The notes under the pieces are model-generated. The model did not search any database and had not been told where the DNA came from. It worked only from the letters and a program-made list of their open reading frames with translations. Shown here piece by piece: positions 7,477 to 13,762 of a stretch of 18,664 nucleotides of DNA; position 1 is the stretch's first letter; each line of letters begins with the position of its first letter. A program made the translations under genes and the position numbers. The stretch is from an uncultured Candidatus Saccharibacteria bacterium (lineage in GTDB: Bacteria; Patescibacteriota; Saccharimonadia; Saccharimonadales; Saccharimonadaceae), in contig CAOQYN010000017.1 of assembly GCA_948514425.1 (NCBI GenBank), positions 1 through 18,664 of the forward strand. Direction: 5' to 3'.

Positions 7477-7505
7477 ATTATAGCACACGGAGTAATATAT
7501 GTCAA
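7477..7505 (-). promoter_or_regulatory. Consensus promoter of the structured ncRNA
   Basis: On the minus strand TTGACA (7500-7505), exactly 17 bases, TATAAT (7477-7482) preceded by TGC: the full sigma-70 consensus plus an extended -10. The -35 hexamer overlaps the dprA start codon on the other strand. Expected start is 7469-7470. Confidence 0.93.
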
Positions 7506-8428
7506 CACTTTTTTCACAAAAACTTTTAAAAAACAACGTAATTCGACCCCAAGAAGCGGATTTTACAGAGGTGTTAGAGTCGATTGCGCTTAAGCCAAAA
7601 AGATTGTATTTCTGTGGAAAAATGCCAGAAAAACGGTTAAAATTGGGCAAGAAGCGGGCTTATGAACGGCCGAAGAGTTTGGCGATTGTGGGGACTAGAA
7701 AACCGACGAAATACGGTGAAGAGATTGCGTATAAATTGGCTTATGAGGCGGCAAAACGTGGGGCGATTGTGGTGTCGGGGCTGGCGTATGGGATTGACTC
7801 GGTGGCGCATCGGGGTGCGCTGGATGCGGGCGGGGTAACGGTGGCGGTGTTGGGAACGCCGATTGACTATATTTATCCGAGGACGCATGTGGGATTGGCA
7901 GAGCAAATTGTCGCAGCGGGTGGGTGTGTAATGAGCGAATTGGCGCCAGGGGCAGAGTATCATCCGAAGACGTGTTTTTTGGAGCGAAATCGGATAATTT
8001 CGGGCTTGGCGGATATAGTGATGATACCAGAGGCGGCAGAGCGGAGTGGGTCTTTGAATACGGCGGCGCATGCTCTTGAACAGGGGCGTGAGGTGTTTGC
8101 GGCGCCGGGGGATATTGGGAGACCGCTGTCGCGAGGGTGCAATCGGTTGATTCGGCAGGGAGCGCAGCCTTATTTGGAACTAGCAGATATTTTAGATATA
8201 TTATTCCCGCCACGACGGAGGCGAAAAGTGGGGCAGACGGAGTTGTTGTTTGGTGATACAGACGCGGAAACGGAAATTCTGCGTATGTTGGCGAGGGGAA
8301 TGCGGAATGGAGAGGAAATAGTAATGGAGGGCGTGGTATCGGCACAAGAATTTAATCGAGCAATGACGATGTTGGAGATCAAGGGACGAGTACGGTCGCT
8401 AGGGGCGAATCAGTGGATGTTGGTTTAG
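7499..8428 (+). CDS. dprA: DNA processing protein DprA (Smf)
   Basis: A 309-residue protein that loads RecA onto incoming single-stranded DNA during natural transformation. The Rossmann-like core runs from about residue 58 (SLAIVGTRKPTKYG) through VVSGLAYGIDSVAHRGAL, VAVLGTPIDYIYP and ERNRIISGLADIVMIPEA to GSLNTAAHALEQGREVFAAPG, all hallmark DprA segments. The C-terminal 55 residues (ETEILRMLARG to NQWMLV) fit the DML1-like winged helix. The N-terminus is short, without a SAM domain. The ATG follows GGAG at 7489-7492 with 6-base spacing. The gene is convergent with pth and overlaps it by 4 bases. It fits the DNA uptake expected of cells that cannot make nucleotides de novo, but that link is inference. 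I did not find a good plus-strand promoter in front of it. Confidence 0.96.
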   Translation: MSTLFSQKLLKNNVIRPQEADFTEVLESIALKPKRLYFCGKMPEKRLKLGKKRAYERPKSLAIVGTRKPTKYGEEIAYKLAYEAAKRGAIVVSGLAYGIDSVAHRGALDAGGVTVAVLGTPIDYIYPRTHVGLAEQIVAAGGCVMSELAPGAEYHPKTCFLERNRIISGLADIVMIPEAAERSGSLNTAAHALEQGREVFAAPGDIGRPLSRGCNRLIRQGAQPYLELADILDILFPPRRRRKVGQTELLFGDTDAETEILRMLARGMRNGEEIVMEGVVSAQEFNRAMTMLEIKGRVRSLGANQWMLV

Positions 8429-8940
8429 AGAACTTCTTCGATGCGTTGGAGGGTGGTTTGGAGGAGATTTGGGAGTTGTTCTCTTTCTTCGGGGGAAAAT
8501 TTGCCAAGAACGAATTTGGTGTCGCCGATTTTTTGGCGAATTGCGGGATTATTAGTGCCGATGCGGAGGCGCGGAAAATCGCTAGTGTTGAGGGCTGTGG
8601 TGATGGATTTGAGGCCATTATTACCACCGCTGGAGCCTTTGGCGCGGTAGCGAATTTGGCCGAAATTGAGATCGAAATCATCGCAGATGACGAGAATATC
8701 GGCGGGGGTTAGTTTGTAGAAATGGATGAATTCCTGAACGGCGCGGCCGGATTCGTTGTAAAAATCTTGGGGTTTGATCAGGATACGGTTGTGATCTTTT
8801 GTCCAGATGGCGCCGAATTTGGGTTTTTGCCAGTCGAGATTGTGAATTTTGGCATATAAATCAAGGGTAAAAAAACCGATGTTGTGACGGGTGAAATTGT
8901 ATTCTGTGCCTGGGTTTCCAAGACCGATGAGGAGTTGCAT
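8425..8940 (-). CDS. pth: Peptidyl-tRNA hydrolase
   Basis: A 171-residue enzyme that frees tRNA from prematurely released peptidyl-tRNA. The start MQLLIGLGNPGTEYNFTRHNIGF carries the substrate Asn9 and catalytic His19. KPQDFYNESG matches the KPxxYMNxSG motif but with Phe-Tyr-Asn instead of the usual Tyr-Met-Asn, keeping the Asn (N62). CDDFDLNFGQIRYRAKGSSGGNNGLKS contains the conserved Asp (87/88) and the GGHNGL-like loop (here GGNNGL, His replaced by Asn). It is slightly shorter than E. coli Pth. It lies 35 bases downstream of tRNA-Val on the same strand and is probably co-transcribed with it. A weak SD (AAGAAG) precedes the ATG. Confidence 0.94.
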   Translation of the reverse strand: MQLLIGLGNPGTEYNFTRHNIGFFTLDLYAKIHNLDWQKPKFGAIWTKDHNRILIKPQDFYNESGRAVQEFIHFYKLTPADILVICDDFDLNFGQIRYRAKGSSGGNNGLKSITTALNTSDFPRLRIGTNNPAIRQKIGDTKFVLGKFSPEEREQLPNLLQTTLQRIEEVL

Positions 8941-8975
8941 ATAATGTATTCTTCTTAGATGGTTAAAAACTAATC

Positions 8976-9052
8976 TGGTGGTTCTTATTGGGCTCGAACC
9001 AATGACCTTACGAATGTGAATCGTACGCTCTAGCCAACTGAGCTAAAGAACC
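8976..9052 (-). tRNA. tRNA-Val(CAC) with encoded CCA
   Basis: Full cloverleaf on the minus strand: acceptor GGTTCTT/AAGAACC, D arm GCTC...GAGC with AGTTGGCTA, anticodon arm TACGA-TTCACAT-TCGTA (anticodon CAC, reads GTG), T arm ATTGG-TTCGAGC-CCAAT, discriminator A and encoded CCA. The 5' leader TAATCTGG is complementary to CCA plus the trailer (CCAGATTA), so the precursor can extend the acceptor helix by 8 bp around a bulged discriminator. TTTTT follows. Confidence 0.95.
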
Positions 9053-9093
9053 CCAGATTAATTTTCAAACTGAGTATTTTGATCCCCTCTATG

Positions 9094-9106
9094 TGTTATA
9101 ATAGCA
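9094..9106. promoter_or_regulatory. Overlapping divergent promoters for prfA and tRNA-Val
   Basis: On the plus strand TGT-TATAAT (-10 at 9097-9102) serves prfA. On the minus strand TGC-TATTAT (-10 at 9098-9103) serves tRNA-Val and pth. The two -10 boxes share five bases in a near-palindromic core, so polymerase can bind only one way at a time. The plus-strand start would be at the A of the prfA ATG. Confidence 0.7.
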
Positions 9107-9109
9107 TAG

Positions 9110-10156
9110 ATGAAAATAGATTTCCAGAAGTTTGAAACGGAGCGAGATGAGATTGAGGCTTTTTTGGCGCAGCCAGAGGCCTATGCGGCTCCAGATTTTG
9201 CGGAAAAGTCGCGAAGGTTGGCGGAGATCAACGGGATTTTGGATTTAGTGCGGCAAATTGAACAGGCTGAGAAGAATTTGGCTGAAGCTACAGAATTGAT
9301 TAATGATCCGGAGTTGGGGGAGATGGCGCGTGAGGATGTGCGAGTGTTGGGTTTGAATATTGATGCCTGGAAAACTGAGCTGGAGGAGAAATTATTGCCG
9401 CATGATCCGGCGGATGATAAGCCGGCGATTATGGAGATTCGTGCAGGAGCGGGCGGTGACGAAGCTTCTCTGTTTGCCGGCGAATTATATCGGATGTACG
9501 TGAGATATGCGGAGCGGCATGGGTTAAAGGTTGAATTGATGAGCCAGAATGAAAATGAAGTTGGAGGTATGAAGGAAGTAGTGATAAGGGTTTTTGGGGA
9601 GAAGCCTTACGGGCAGCTGAAGTTCGAAGGCGGTGTACATCGAGTGCAGCGTGTGCCAGTGACGGAGAGCCAAGGGCGGATTCATACTTCGACGGCGACG
9701 GTGGCAGTGTTGCCAGAAGCGGCAGAAAGTGATCTTGAGATTAAGCCCGAGGATCTTCGGATTGATATTTATCGTTCGGGCGGACATGGTGGTCAAGGTG
9801 TGAATACGACGGATTCGGCGGTGCGGATTACGCATTTGCCGACGGGAATTGTAGTGGCGATGCAGGACGAACGTTCGCAACAGCAAAATCGAATTAAAGC
9901 GATGAACGTATTAAGAAGTAGGTTGATGGAGAAAAAGAAACAGGAGGAAATGCTGGCGGCGAGCGATGCGCGGAAATCGTTGATTGGATCGGGAGATCGT
10001 AGTGAAAAGATTCGGACGTATAATTTTCCGCAAGATCGGATCACTGATCATCGGATTCATTATTCGCGGTCGAATATTGGTGCGGCAATGGATGGCGATA
10101 TTGATGATTTGGTGCGGGAGTTGAGCGCTGCGGAACGGAAGTTGCCAGAAGAGTAG
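9110..10156 (+). CDS. prfA: Peptide chain release factor 1
   Basis: A 348-residue class I release factor recognising UAA and UAG. The stop-codon tripeptide is PVT at 183-185 in RVPVTESQGRIHTST, the PxT of RF1 rather than the SPF of RF2. The catalytic GGQ is at 227-229 in YRSGGHGGQGVNTTDSA. The N-terminal helical domain and the acidic AGAGGDEASLFA segment are typical. Length is normal, slightly short at the N-terminus. The -10 box ends 7 bases before the ATG and there is no SD, so the transcript should be leaderless. It is followed by prmC, whose product methylates the GGQ glutamine. Confidence 0.97.
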   Translation: MKIDFQKFETERDEIEAFLAQPEAYAAPDFAEKSRRLAEINGILDLVRQIEQAEKNLAEATELINDPELGEMAREDVRVLGLNIDAWKTELEEKLLPHDPADDKPAIMEIRAGAGGDEASLFAGELYRMYVRYAERHGLKVELMSQNENEVGGMKEVVIRVFGEKPYGQLKFEGGVHRVQRVPVTESQGRIHTSTATVAVLPEAAESDLEIKPEDLRIDIYRSGGHGGQGVNTTDSAVRITHLPTGIVVAMQDERSQQQNRIKAMNVLRSRLMEKKKQEEMLAASDARKSLIGSGDRSEKIRTYNFPQDRITDHRIHYSRSNIGAAMDGDIDDLVRELSAAERKLPEE

Positions 10157-10234
10157 CGGGGCGGAAAAGGAATGTTTTCTGCGTTTTGACTTTCGTCGTT
10201 GTGGGTGATTTCGCTGGATTATGGCGGGAGTTTA

Positions 10235-10243
10235 TGGTATAAT
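10235..10243 (+). promoter_or_regulatory. prmC extended -10 promoter
   Basis: TGG-TATAAT with 13 bases to the chosen ATG at 10257, giving a leader of about 7 bases without SD. It lies downstream of an in-frame ATG at 10221, which argues against that earlier start. Confidence 0.6.
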
Positions 10244-10256
10244 AGCGAAACGAAAT

Positions 10257-11090
10257 ATGATAATTGAAAAATGGTTGAAGCTAGCAAAGCAGAAGATCAG
10301 TGCGTTAGATGCGGAACTGATTGCGTTGGTGGGGCTGGCAGAGATTTTGCCGGTAGGGGTGGATCGGAGTTATATTTTTGCGCATCAGGATACCGAAATC
10401 TCTCAAAAACATCAGGATATGTTGGACGAGATGCTAGCGCGAAGAGTTCGAGGTGAGCCGCTGGCATATATTCTGGGTTTTCGGGAGTTTTATGGGCGAA
10501 ACTTTGTGGTAAATAAAGCGGTCTTAATTCCCCGCCCTGAGACGGAGAGTTTGGTTGAGCTGGCGAAAGGGCTGGATTTGCCATATCGACCGCGTTTTGT
10601 AGAGGTTGGAACGGGGAGCGGATGTATTGCGATTACGCTGGCGCTGGAGTTTCCACAGGCGGAAGTATTGGCGATAGATGCATACGTGAAAGCGTTGGAT
10701 GTGGCGGCGGAAAATAATTTGCGGTTAGAAGGGCGAGTACACCTTGTGCAATCGAATTTGCTGAGAGATTTGAGTTTGCCAGAGGATGTTCGGGAGTTTG
10801 ATGTGTTGGTGGCGAATTTGCCGTATGTTGACCCGAATTGGGATTGGTTGGACGCTGACGGGCTGGCATTTGAGCCAAAAACGGCGTTGTTTGCTGCGAA
10901 AGAACACGGCTTATCCTTTTATAAGAGGTTGTTACGCGAATTGAGGAATGGTCATGTGTTGAACGTTCGGTATTTGATTTTTGAAGCGGATCCTTGTCAA
11001 CATGAAGAATTGGTGGAATTTGTGGGTAAAAAGGGTTATGATTTGGCGCGGATTGATGGATATGGTTTGTTGTTTGAAAAACGGAAGTGA
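10257..11090 (+). CDS. prmC: Release factor glutamine methyltransferase PrmC (HemK)
   Basis: 277 residues from the chosen start MIIEKWLKLAKQ, which matches family N-termini better than the longer ORF from 10221. The helical N-domain is followed by RVRGEPLAYILGFREFYG, a PrmC signature, then LIPRPETE, and the SAM-binding motif VEVGTGSGCIAITLAL. The substrate-glutamine motif reads ANLPYV: NLPY in place of the usual NPPY. The enzyme transfers a methyl group from SAM to the GGQ glutamine of release factors. It lies directly after prfA, the common arrangement. The NLPY change keeps the catalytic Asn and Tyr environment, so activity is likely. Confidence 0.93.
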   Translation: MIIEKWLKLAKQKISALDAELIALVGLAEILPVGVDRSYIFAHQDTEISQKHQDMLDEMLARRVRGEPLAYILGFREFYGRNFVVNKAVLIPRPETESLVELAKGLDLPYRPRFVEVGTGSGCIAITLALEFPQAEVLAIDAYVKALDVAAENNLRLEGRVHLVQSNLLRDLSLPEDVREFDVLVANLPYVDPNWDWLDADGLAFEPKTALFAAKEHGLSFYKRLLRELRNGHVLNVRYLIFEADPCQHEELVEFVGKKGYDLARIDGYGLLFEKRK

Positions 11091-11143
11091 GAAGAGCTGA
11101 TTTTACAGAGATAAGACGGTTATGGATAAATGTGTGATAGGTA

Positions 11144-11172
11144 TTGACAAAATTAAATATGTGTGCTAGAAT
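11144..11172 (+). promoter_or_regulatory. Promoter of the 608-residue surface-protein gene
   Basis: A perfect TTGACA (11144-11149), 17-base spacer ending TGC, and TAGAAT (11167-11172). Expected start is about 11179, leaving a leader of about 290 bases before the ATG at 11472. Confidence 0.85.
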
Positions 11173-11180
11173 GGTGGTAT

Positions 11181-11417
11181 TCGGGAAGAGTGTGTCTAAT
11201 AGTCATGGACCCGAGGGAGATTAACAATCAGTTCATCTCAGATACAATCCGTGAGCTATGTTGCTAACGGGGAAAATTGTATCTGTTTATAAGATAAAAC
11301 CGATGATTTTTGTCGAAGTCATATGTTACTTTAGGCATCTGATGGTCTTTTGGGCTATTGGTGCCGCACCAACCCTATACTCAAAATTGAGGAGGGTTGG
11401 TGCCCTCCGAAATTTTG
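11181..11417 (+). promoter_or_regulatory. Structured 5' leader with mutually exclusive hairpins
   Basis: Consecutive hairpins: 11181-11185 with 11210-11214; 11217-11225 with 11231-11239 (8 of 9 pairs); 11239-11248 with 11276-11285 (10 perfect bp, with an inner CCGT/ACGG stem). The last section offers two competing folds. Fold A pairs 11366-11376 with 11393-11403 (11 perfect bp, plus inner CTCAA/TTGAG). Fold B pairs 11382-11388 with 11411-11417 and 11391-11396 with 11403-11408, separated by a tandem G-A mismatch. They share bases and cannot coexist. TTGGTGCC occurs twice (11358-11365, 11397-11404), so the GCACCAA strand has two possible partners. This layout resembles an attenuator or riboswitch expression platform. 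No known riboswitch family is recognised. Bases 11418-11471 hold only the SD region. Confidence 0.55.
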
Positions 11418-11471
11418 TTAGTAAATATATTTTATTTTGCCAAACAAAAATAAAAAAGGAGGAAAAGAATT

Positions 11472-13298
11472 ATGGCAAGAAGAACGACATTGGTTACTCC
11501 TGGAAAAAGATCTAGGGGAAATAAGCCGTTTAGACGCGTGGGCATTTTCATGCTCATAGTGTTGATGTTGGCGGCGAGCGCCGTAGCAGGATTGAGCTAT
11601 CTTGGCTCAAGCATCAATAACGGTGGTAACAATATCGGAGGAGAGGCTGGTTTTAGCCTCGGCGATGATGAGGAGCTCGTGGATGATCTGAGGATTTTGC
11701 TCAAAGACGAGGAAATGCTATCTCGGTTTGGCAATCAGAAAGAACAGTTTCTCCCCGTCTCAGAGATGGGGATGATGGCTGACCTGAGGGCATTTTTGGC
11801 TGGGCAGGTTACGGGTCAAGAGTTTAATGATCCGGTGTCTATACCTGTAGCAATGGAGCAGTCCGTGATTGATGCGCGGAAAGCTAGCATTGCTAGTCAG
11901 AAAGAGCTGAGAGATGTCTTAGCGGCGACACTAGCGGAAGATATAAACAGATTAGCTGTTTTGCCGCTCGCTGATCAGCGCGTAGAAGTGCTGAGGTTAC
12001 TAAAGATTAAACTGCGTGACCCGAAGTATGGTGACATGTTTAATCAGTTGTTACTGTCTTTCCCGAAGTTTGCAGAGCAAAATGAGTGGAGCGTCGAATT
12101 CGATAACTTCATTAAGGGAGCAATGCAGCGTGAGGAAGATGGTGAGAAGCCTGCTGGCTTCTGGACGTGCGTAAGGTACGTTGACGCTGACGCGCAGAAG
12201 GCAAAAGATATCTCAAAGCTAGTGATGTCTGATGTTACGGATGACAAGAAAGGTACTTTTAATTATTGGCGAGTATATTGTCATCTGGTGGCATCACTGG
12301 AAGATTTGTTTTCCTTTGAAGGTGAACAGAGCTTGATGAGTACGGCAAATTGGCATATGTCGCTCAATTCTGATTGGGCGAACGAAAGAACGTGCCTGGC
12401 CGATTACCAGGAGGATAAGCCGTCGTATATCTTAGTTCATCGTGATAAGATGGAAGACATTACTTTAAAAATCGGCGTCAATTTGGCTGATAGCCGTGCG
12501 GAGAAGTTTGAAGAGGTAGAAACTCCGATTTCAACTCCGAAGGTAGTGCCAGAAGATCCGGCAGATCCACCAGTAAATCCACCAGCAGAAGTAGAACCTC
12601 CTACTTCCACTCCAGATCCTGATCCAAATCCCGATCCAGAGCCGAAGGAGTACCCAGCGACTCTCATCCATTATGACAAAGAGTCTGGGGAAACACTCGG
12701 CACTGACAACCTTGGTAACTTCAAGGTTGGTACAACGGTAACCGGTAAGGCGAAAACCTTCACCGGATACACCGCAGATGTTGCATCTGTGAGTGGTGTA
12801 ATGGTCGAAGGCGGATTAACGTTGAAAATCCCGTATGCTCCGAAACATGATGGAGATGGGCAGAAAGATCCAGAAGTAGATCCGGAGAATAAGCCAGGAT
12901 TTGATCCTGGTATTGGTGATAACGAACCGGGTGATGGTTTGGGAGACCAGGAGGAAGAGGAGCCGGAAGGTGTTGACCATGAAAATGGTGCAACTGAGAA
13001 TCCGGACGATAACCAGAATAATGACGGATTGGATCCTACAAAACCGGCAACTCCACCGATAACTGATGATGGACAGAGTGACGAATGGACAGATCATGAT
13101 ACAGGTGATGTATCTGATGTGGATGGCGATATCAATAATGGAATAATTGTTGATGAGGATGGCGATGACGAGCAGGAAGTTGTCGTTGACGCATCTGTTG
13201 TCCAGGAAGTACCGGAGGAAGTGACTCTGGTTGAGGAAATCGCTCCGGAAGGGGCTCCGGTTGAGGAAATCGCTCCGGAAGGGACTGGGGAGTTCTAG
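11472..13298 (+). CDS. Membrane-anchored surface protein with Pro-rich linker, MucBP-like unit and acidic tail
   Basis: A 608-residue protein of unknown function. It has a basic N-terminus (RRTTLVTPGKRSRG) and one hydrophobic helix at about 23-44 (VGIFMLIVLMLAASAVAGLSYL), reading as an uncleaved signal anchor. Residues 60-345 form a helical domain with two lone Cys in FWTCVRYVDAD and RTCLADYQED that could pair outside the membrane. Residues about 350-392 are a Pro/Asp linker (PADPPVNPPAEVEPP, then DPDPNPDPEP). Residues 394-457 (ATLIHYDKESGETLG to LTLKIPYAPK) resemble the MucBP/beta-grasp repeats of adhesins. The last 150 residues are Asp/Glu/Asn-rich and end in two VEEIAPEG repeats. No LPxTG was seen. 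The SD AGGAGG is strong. It may contact host cells, which is an inference from architecture only. A wholly unrelated extracellular role is possible. Confidence 0.8.
   Translation: MARRTTLVTPGKRSRGNKPFRRVGIFMLIVLMLAASAVAGLSYLGSSINNGGNNIGGEAGFSLGDDEELVDDLRILLKDEEMLSRFGNQKEQFLPVSEMGMMADLRAFLAGQVTGQEFNDPVSIPVAMEQSVIDARKASIASQKELRDVLAATLAEDINRLAVLPLADQRVEVLRLLKIKLRDPKYGDMFNQLLLSFPKFAEQNEWSVEFDNFIKGAMQREEDGEKPAGFWTCVRYVDADAQKAKDISKLVMSDVTDDKKGTFNYWRVYCHLVASLEDLFSFEGEQSLMSTANWHMSLNSDWANERTCLADYQEDKPSYILVHRDKMEDITLKIGVNLADSRAEKFEEVETPISTPKVVPEDPADPPVNPPAEVEPPTSTPDPDPNPDPEPKEYPATLIHYDKESGETLGTDNLGNFKVGTTVTGKAKTFTGYTADVASVSGVMVEGGLTLKIPYAPKHDGDGQKDPEVDPENKPGFDPGIGDNEPGDGLGDQEEEEPEGVDHENGATENPDDNQNNDGLDPTKPATPPITDDGQSDEWTDHDTGDVSDVDGDINNGIIVDEDGDDEQEVVVDASVVQEVPEEVTLVEEIAPEGAPVEEIAPEGTGEF
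13229..13283 (+). repeat. Two-copy 30-base tandem repeat in the surface-protein gene
   Basis: A 25-base stretch starting GGTTGAGGAAATCG is identical at 13229-13253 and 13259-13283, period 30, encoding VEEIAPEG twice. Identity at the DNA level suggests a recent duplication or slippage. Confidence 0.9.
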
Positions 13299-13408
13299 GA
13301 AAGCCAGCCGGTAATGTAACTTTATGAACCTAGCCTCATCGGGATTGCTCGGCGAGGTGCCATCTATCGTAACTGTTGGTTTCGCGTAAGCGATTTGTTT
13401 TTAATTAG

Positions 13409-13419
13409 AAAGGGGGTGA
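13409..13419 (+). promoter_or_regulatory. Near-perfect SD with no matching long ORF start
   Basis: AAAGGGGGTGA differs by one base from the ideal AAAGGAGGTGA. The overlapping ATG (13419-13421) reads ATG-CTC-TGA in the frame of the ORF that becomes open from 13428. A CTG at 13424, at ideal spacing, gives only KRNRNS before a stop. Confidence 0.6.
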
Positions 13420-13481
13420 TGCTCTGAAACGAAACCGTAACTCGTAAATTTAGCTTCACGGCGAATGCCGATGGCGGTGGC

Positions 13482-13667
13482 GTGCCTCATATAATATACG
13501 CTGACGGTTTGCGAGTTGCAACGCAAGCCAGAAGTCGCCGGACTATAACCGAGAGTTTGCGACCGTTCTTGCAAAACGCGAAAGTATCGTTGAATGATTG
13601 GAATATTGAATTATTCGTTGCGACAGCGATTGGTTTTATCTTGTGCACATTAACTGGGGCGGCTTAA
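13482..13667 (+). CDS. Small putative membrane protein, start uncertain or frame disrupted
   Basis: The GTG at 13482 gives 61 residues, starting MPHIIYADGLRVATQ and ending ELFVATAIGFILCTLTGAA, whose last 18 residues could form a short membrane segment. The same frame is open upstream back to a TGA at 13425 and its translation (ETVTRKFSFTANADGGG) looks protein-like, so coding probably begins near the strong SD at 13409-13419. One inserted base in AAACCG would explain the mismatch: removing one C joins KRN to VTRKFSFT in a single frame of about 80 residues. UGA readthrough or a truncated start at GTG are the alternatives. It follows the surface-protein gene by 183 bases and precedes a terminator, so it may be part of the same unit. 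No family is recognised. Confidence 0.5.
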   Translation: MPHIIYADGLRVATQARSRRTITESLRPFLQNAKVSLNDWNIELFVATAIGFILCTLTGAA

Positions 13668-13715
13668 TTGCTGCTCCAGTATAACCAAGTATTGTGTCTG
13701 AGATGAGTTGGTTGT

Positions 13716-13747
13716 AAAAATAGAGTAGGTTTTCCTACTCTATTTTT
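13716..13747. terminator. Bidirectional intrinsic terminator
   Basis: A perfect 14-bp stem (13716-13729 with 13734-13747) around a TTTT loop, with A-run and U-run at its two ends. It serves the plus-strand surface-protein unit and the minus-strand DUF3048 gene that ends at 13763. Confidence 0.95.
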
Positions 13748-13762
13748 GTGTAGTATTAGTTT

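Noticed and set aside
7637..8382. Long minus-strand ORFs opposite dprA
   Set aside because: Shadow frames: Pro/Ser/His/Arg-rich low-complexity translations opposite a clear dprA, without SD or promoter.
10221..10256. Longer PrmC start at 10221
   Set aside because: The -10 box at 10238-10243 lies downstream of it, and the extra residues do not match PrmC N-termini.
11258..11515. 85-codon ORF in the leader of the surface-protein gene
   Set aside because: No SD before its start, it overlaps the well-supported 608-residue gene, and its sequence is explained by hairpin-forming leader RNA.
13425..13427. Genome-wide UGA recoding to Gly as in Gracilibacteria/Absconditabacteria
   Set aside because: All other genes in the window are intact under the standard code and some end in TGA (prmC, for example).
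13409..13430. prfB-style programmed +1 frameshift (AGGGGG then CTC TGA)
   Set aside because: The resemblance to the prfB site is real, but skipping the T leads to a stop after four more codons, and the spacing from the SD is longer. The open downstream frame is the zero frame, not +1.
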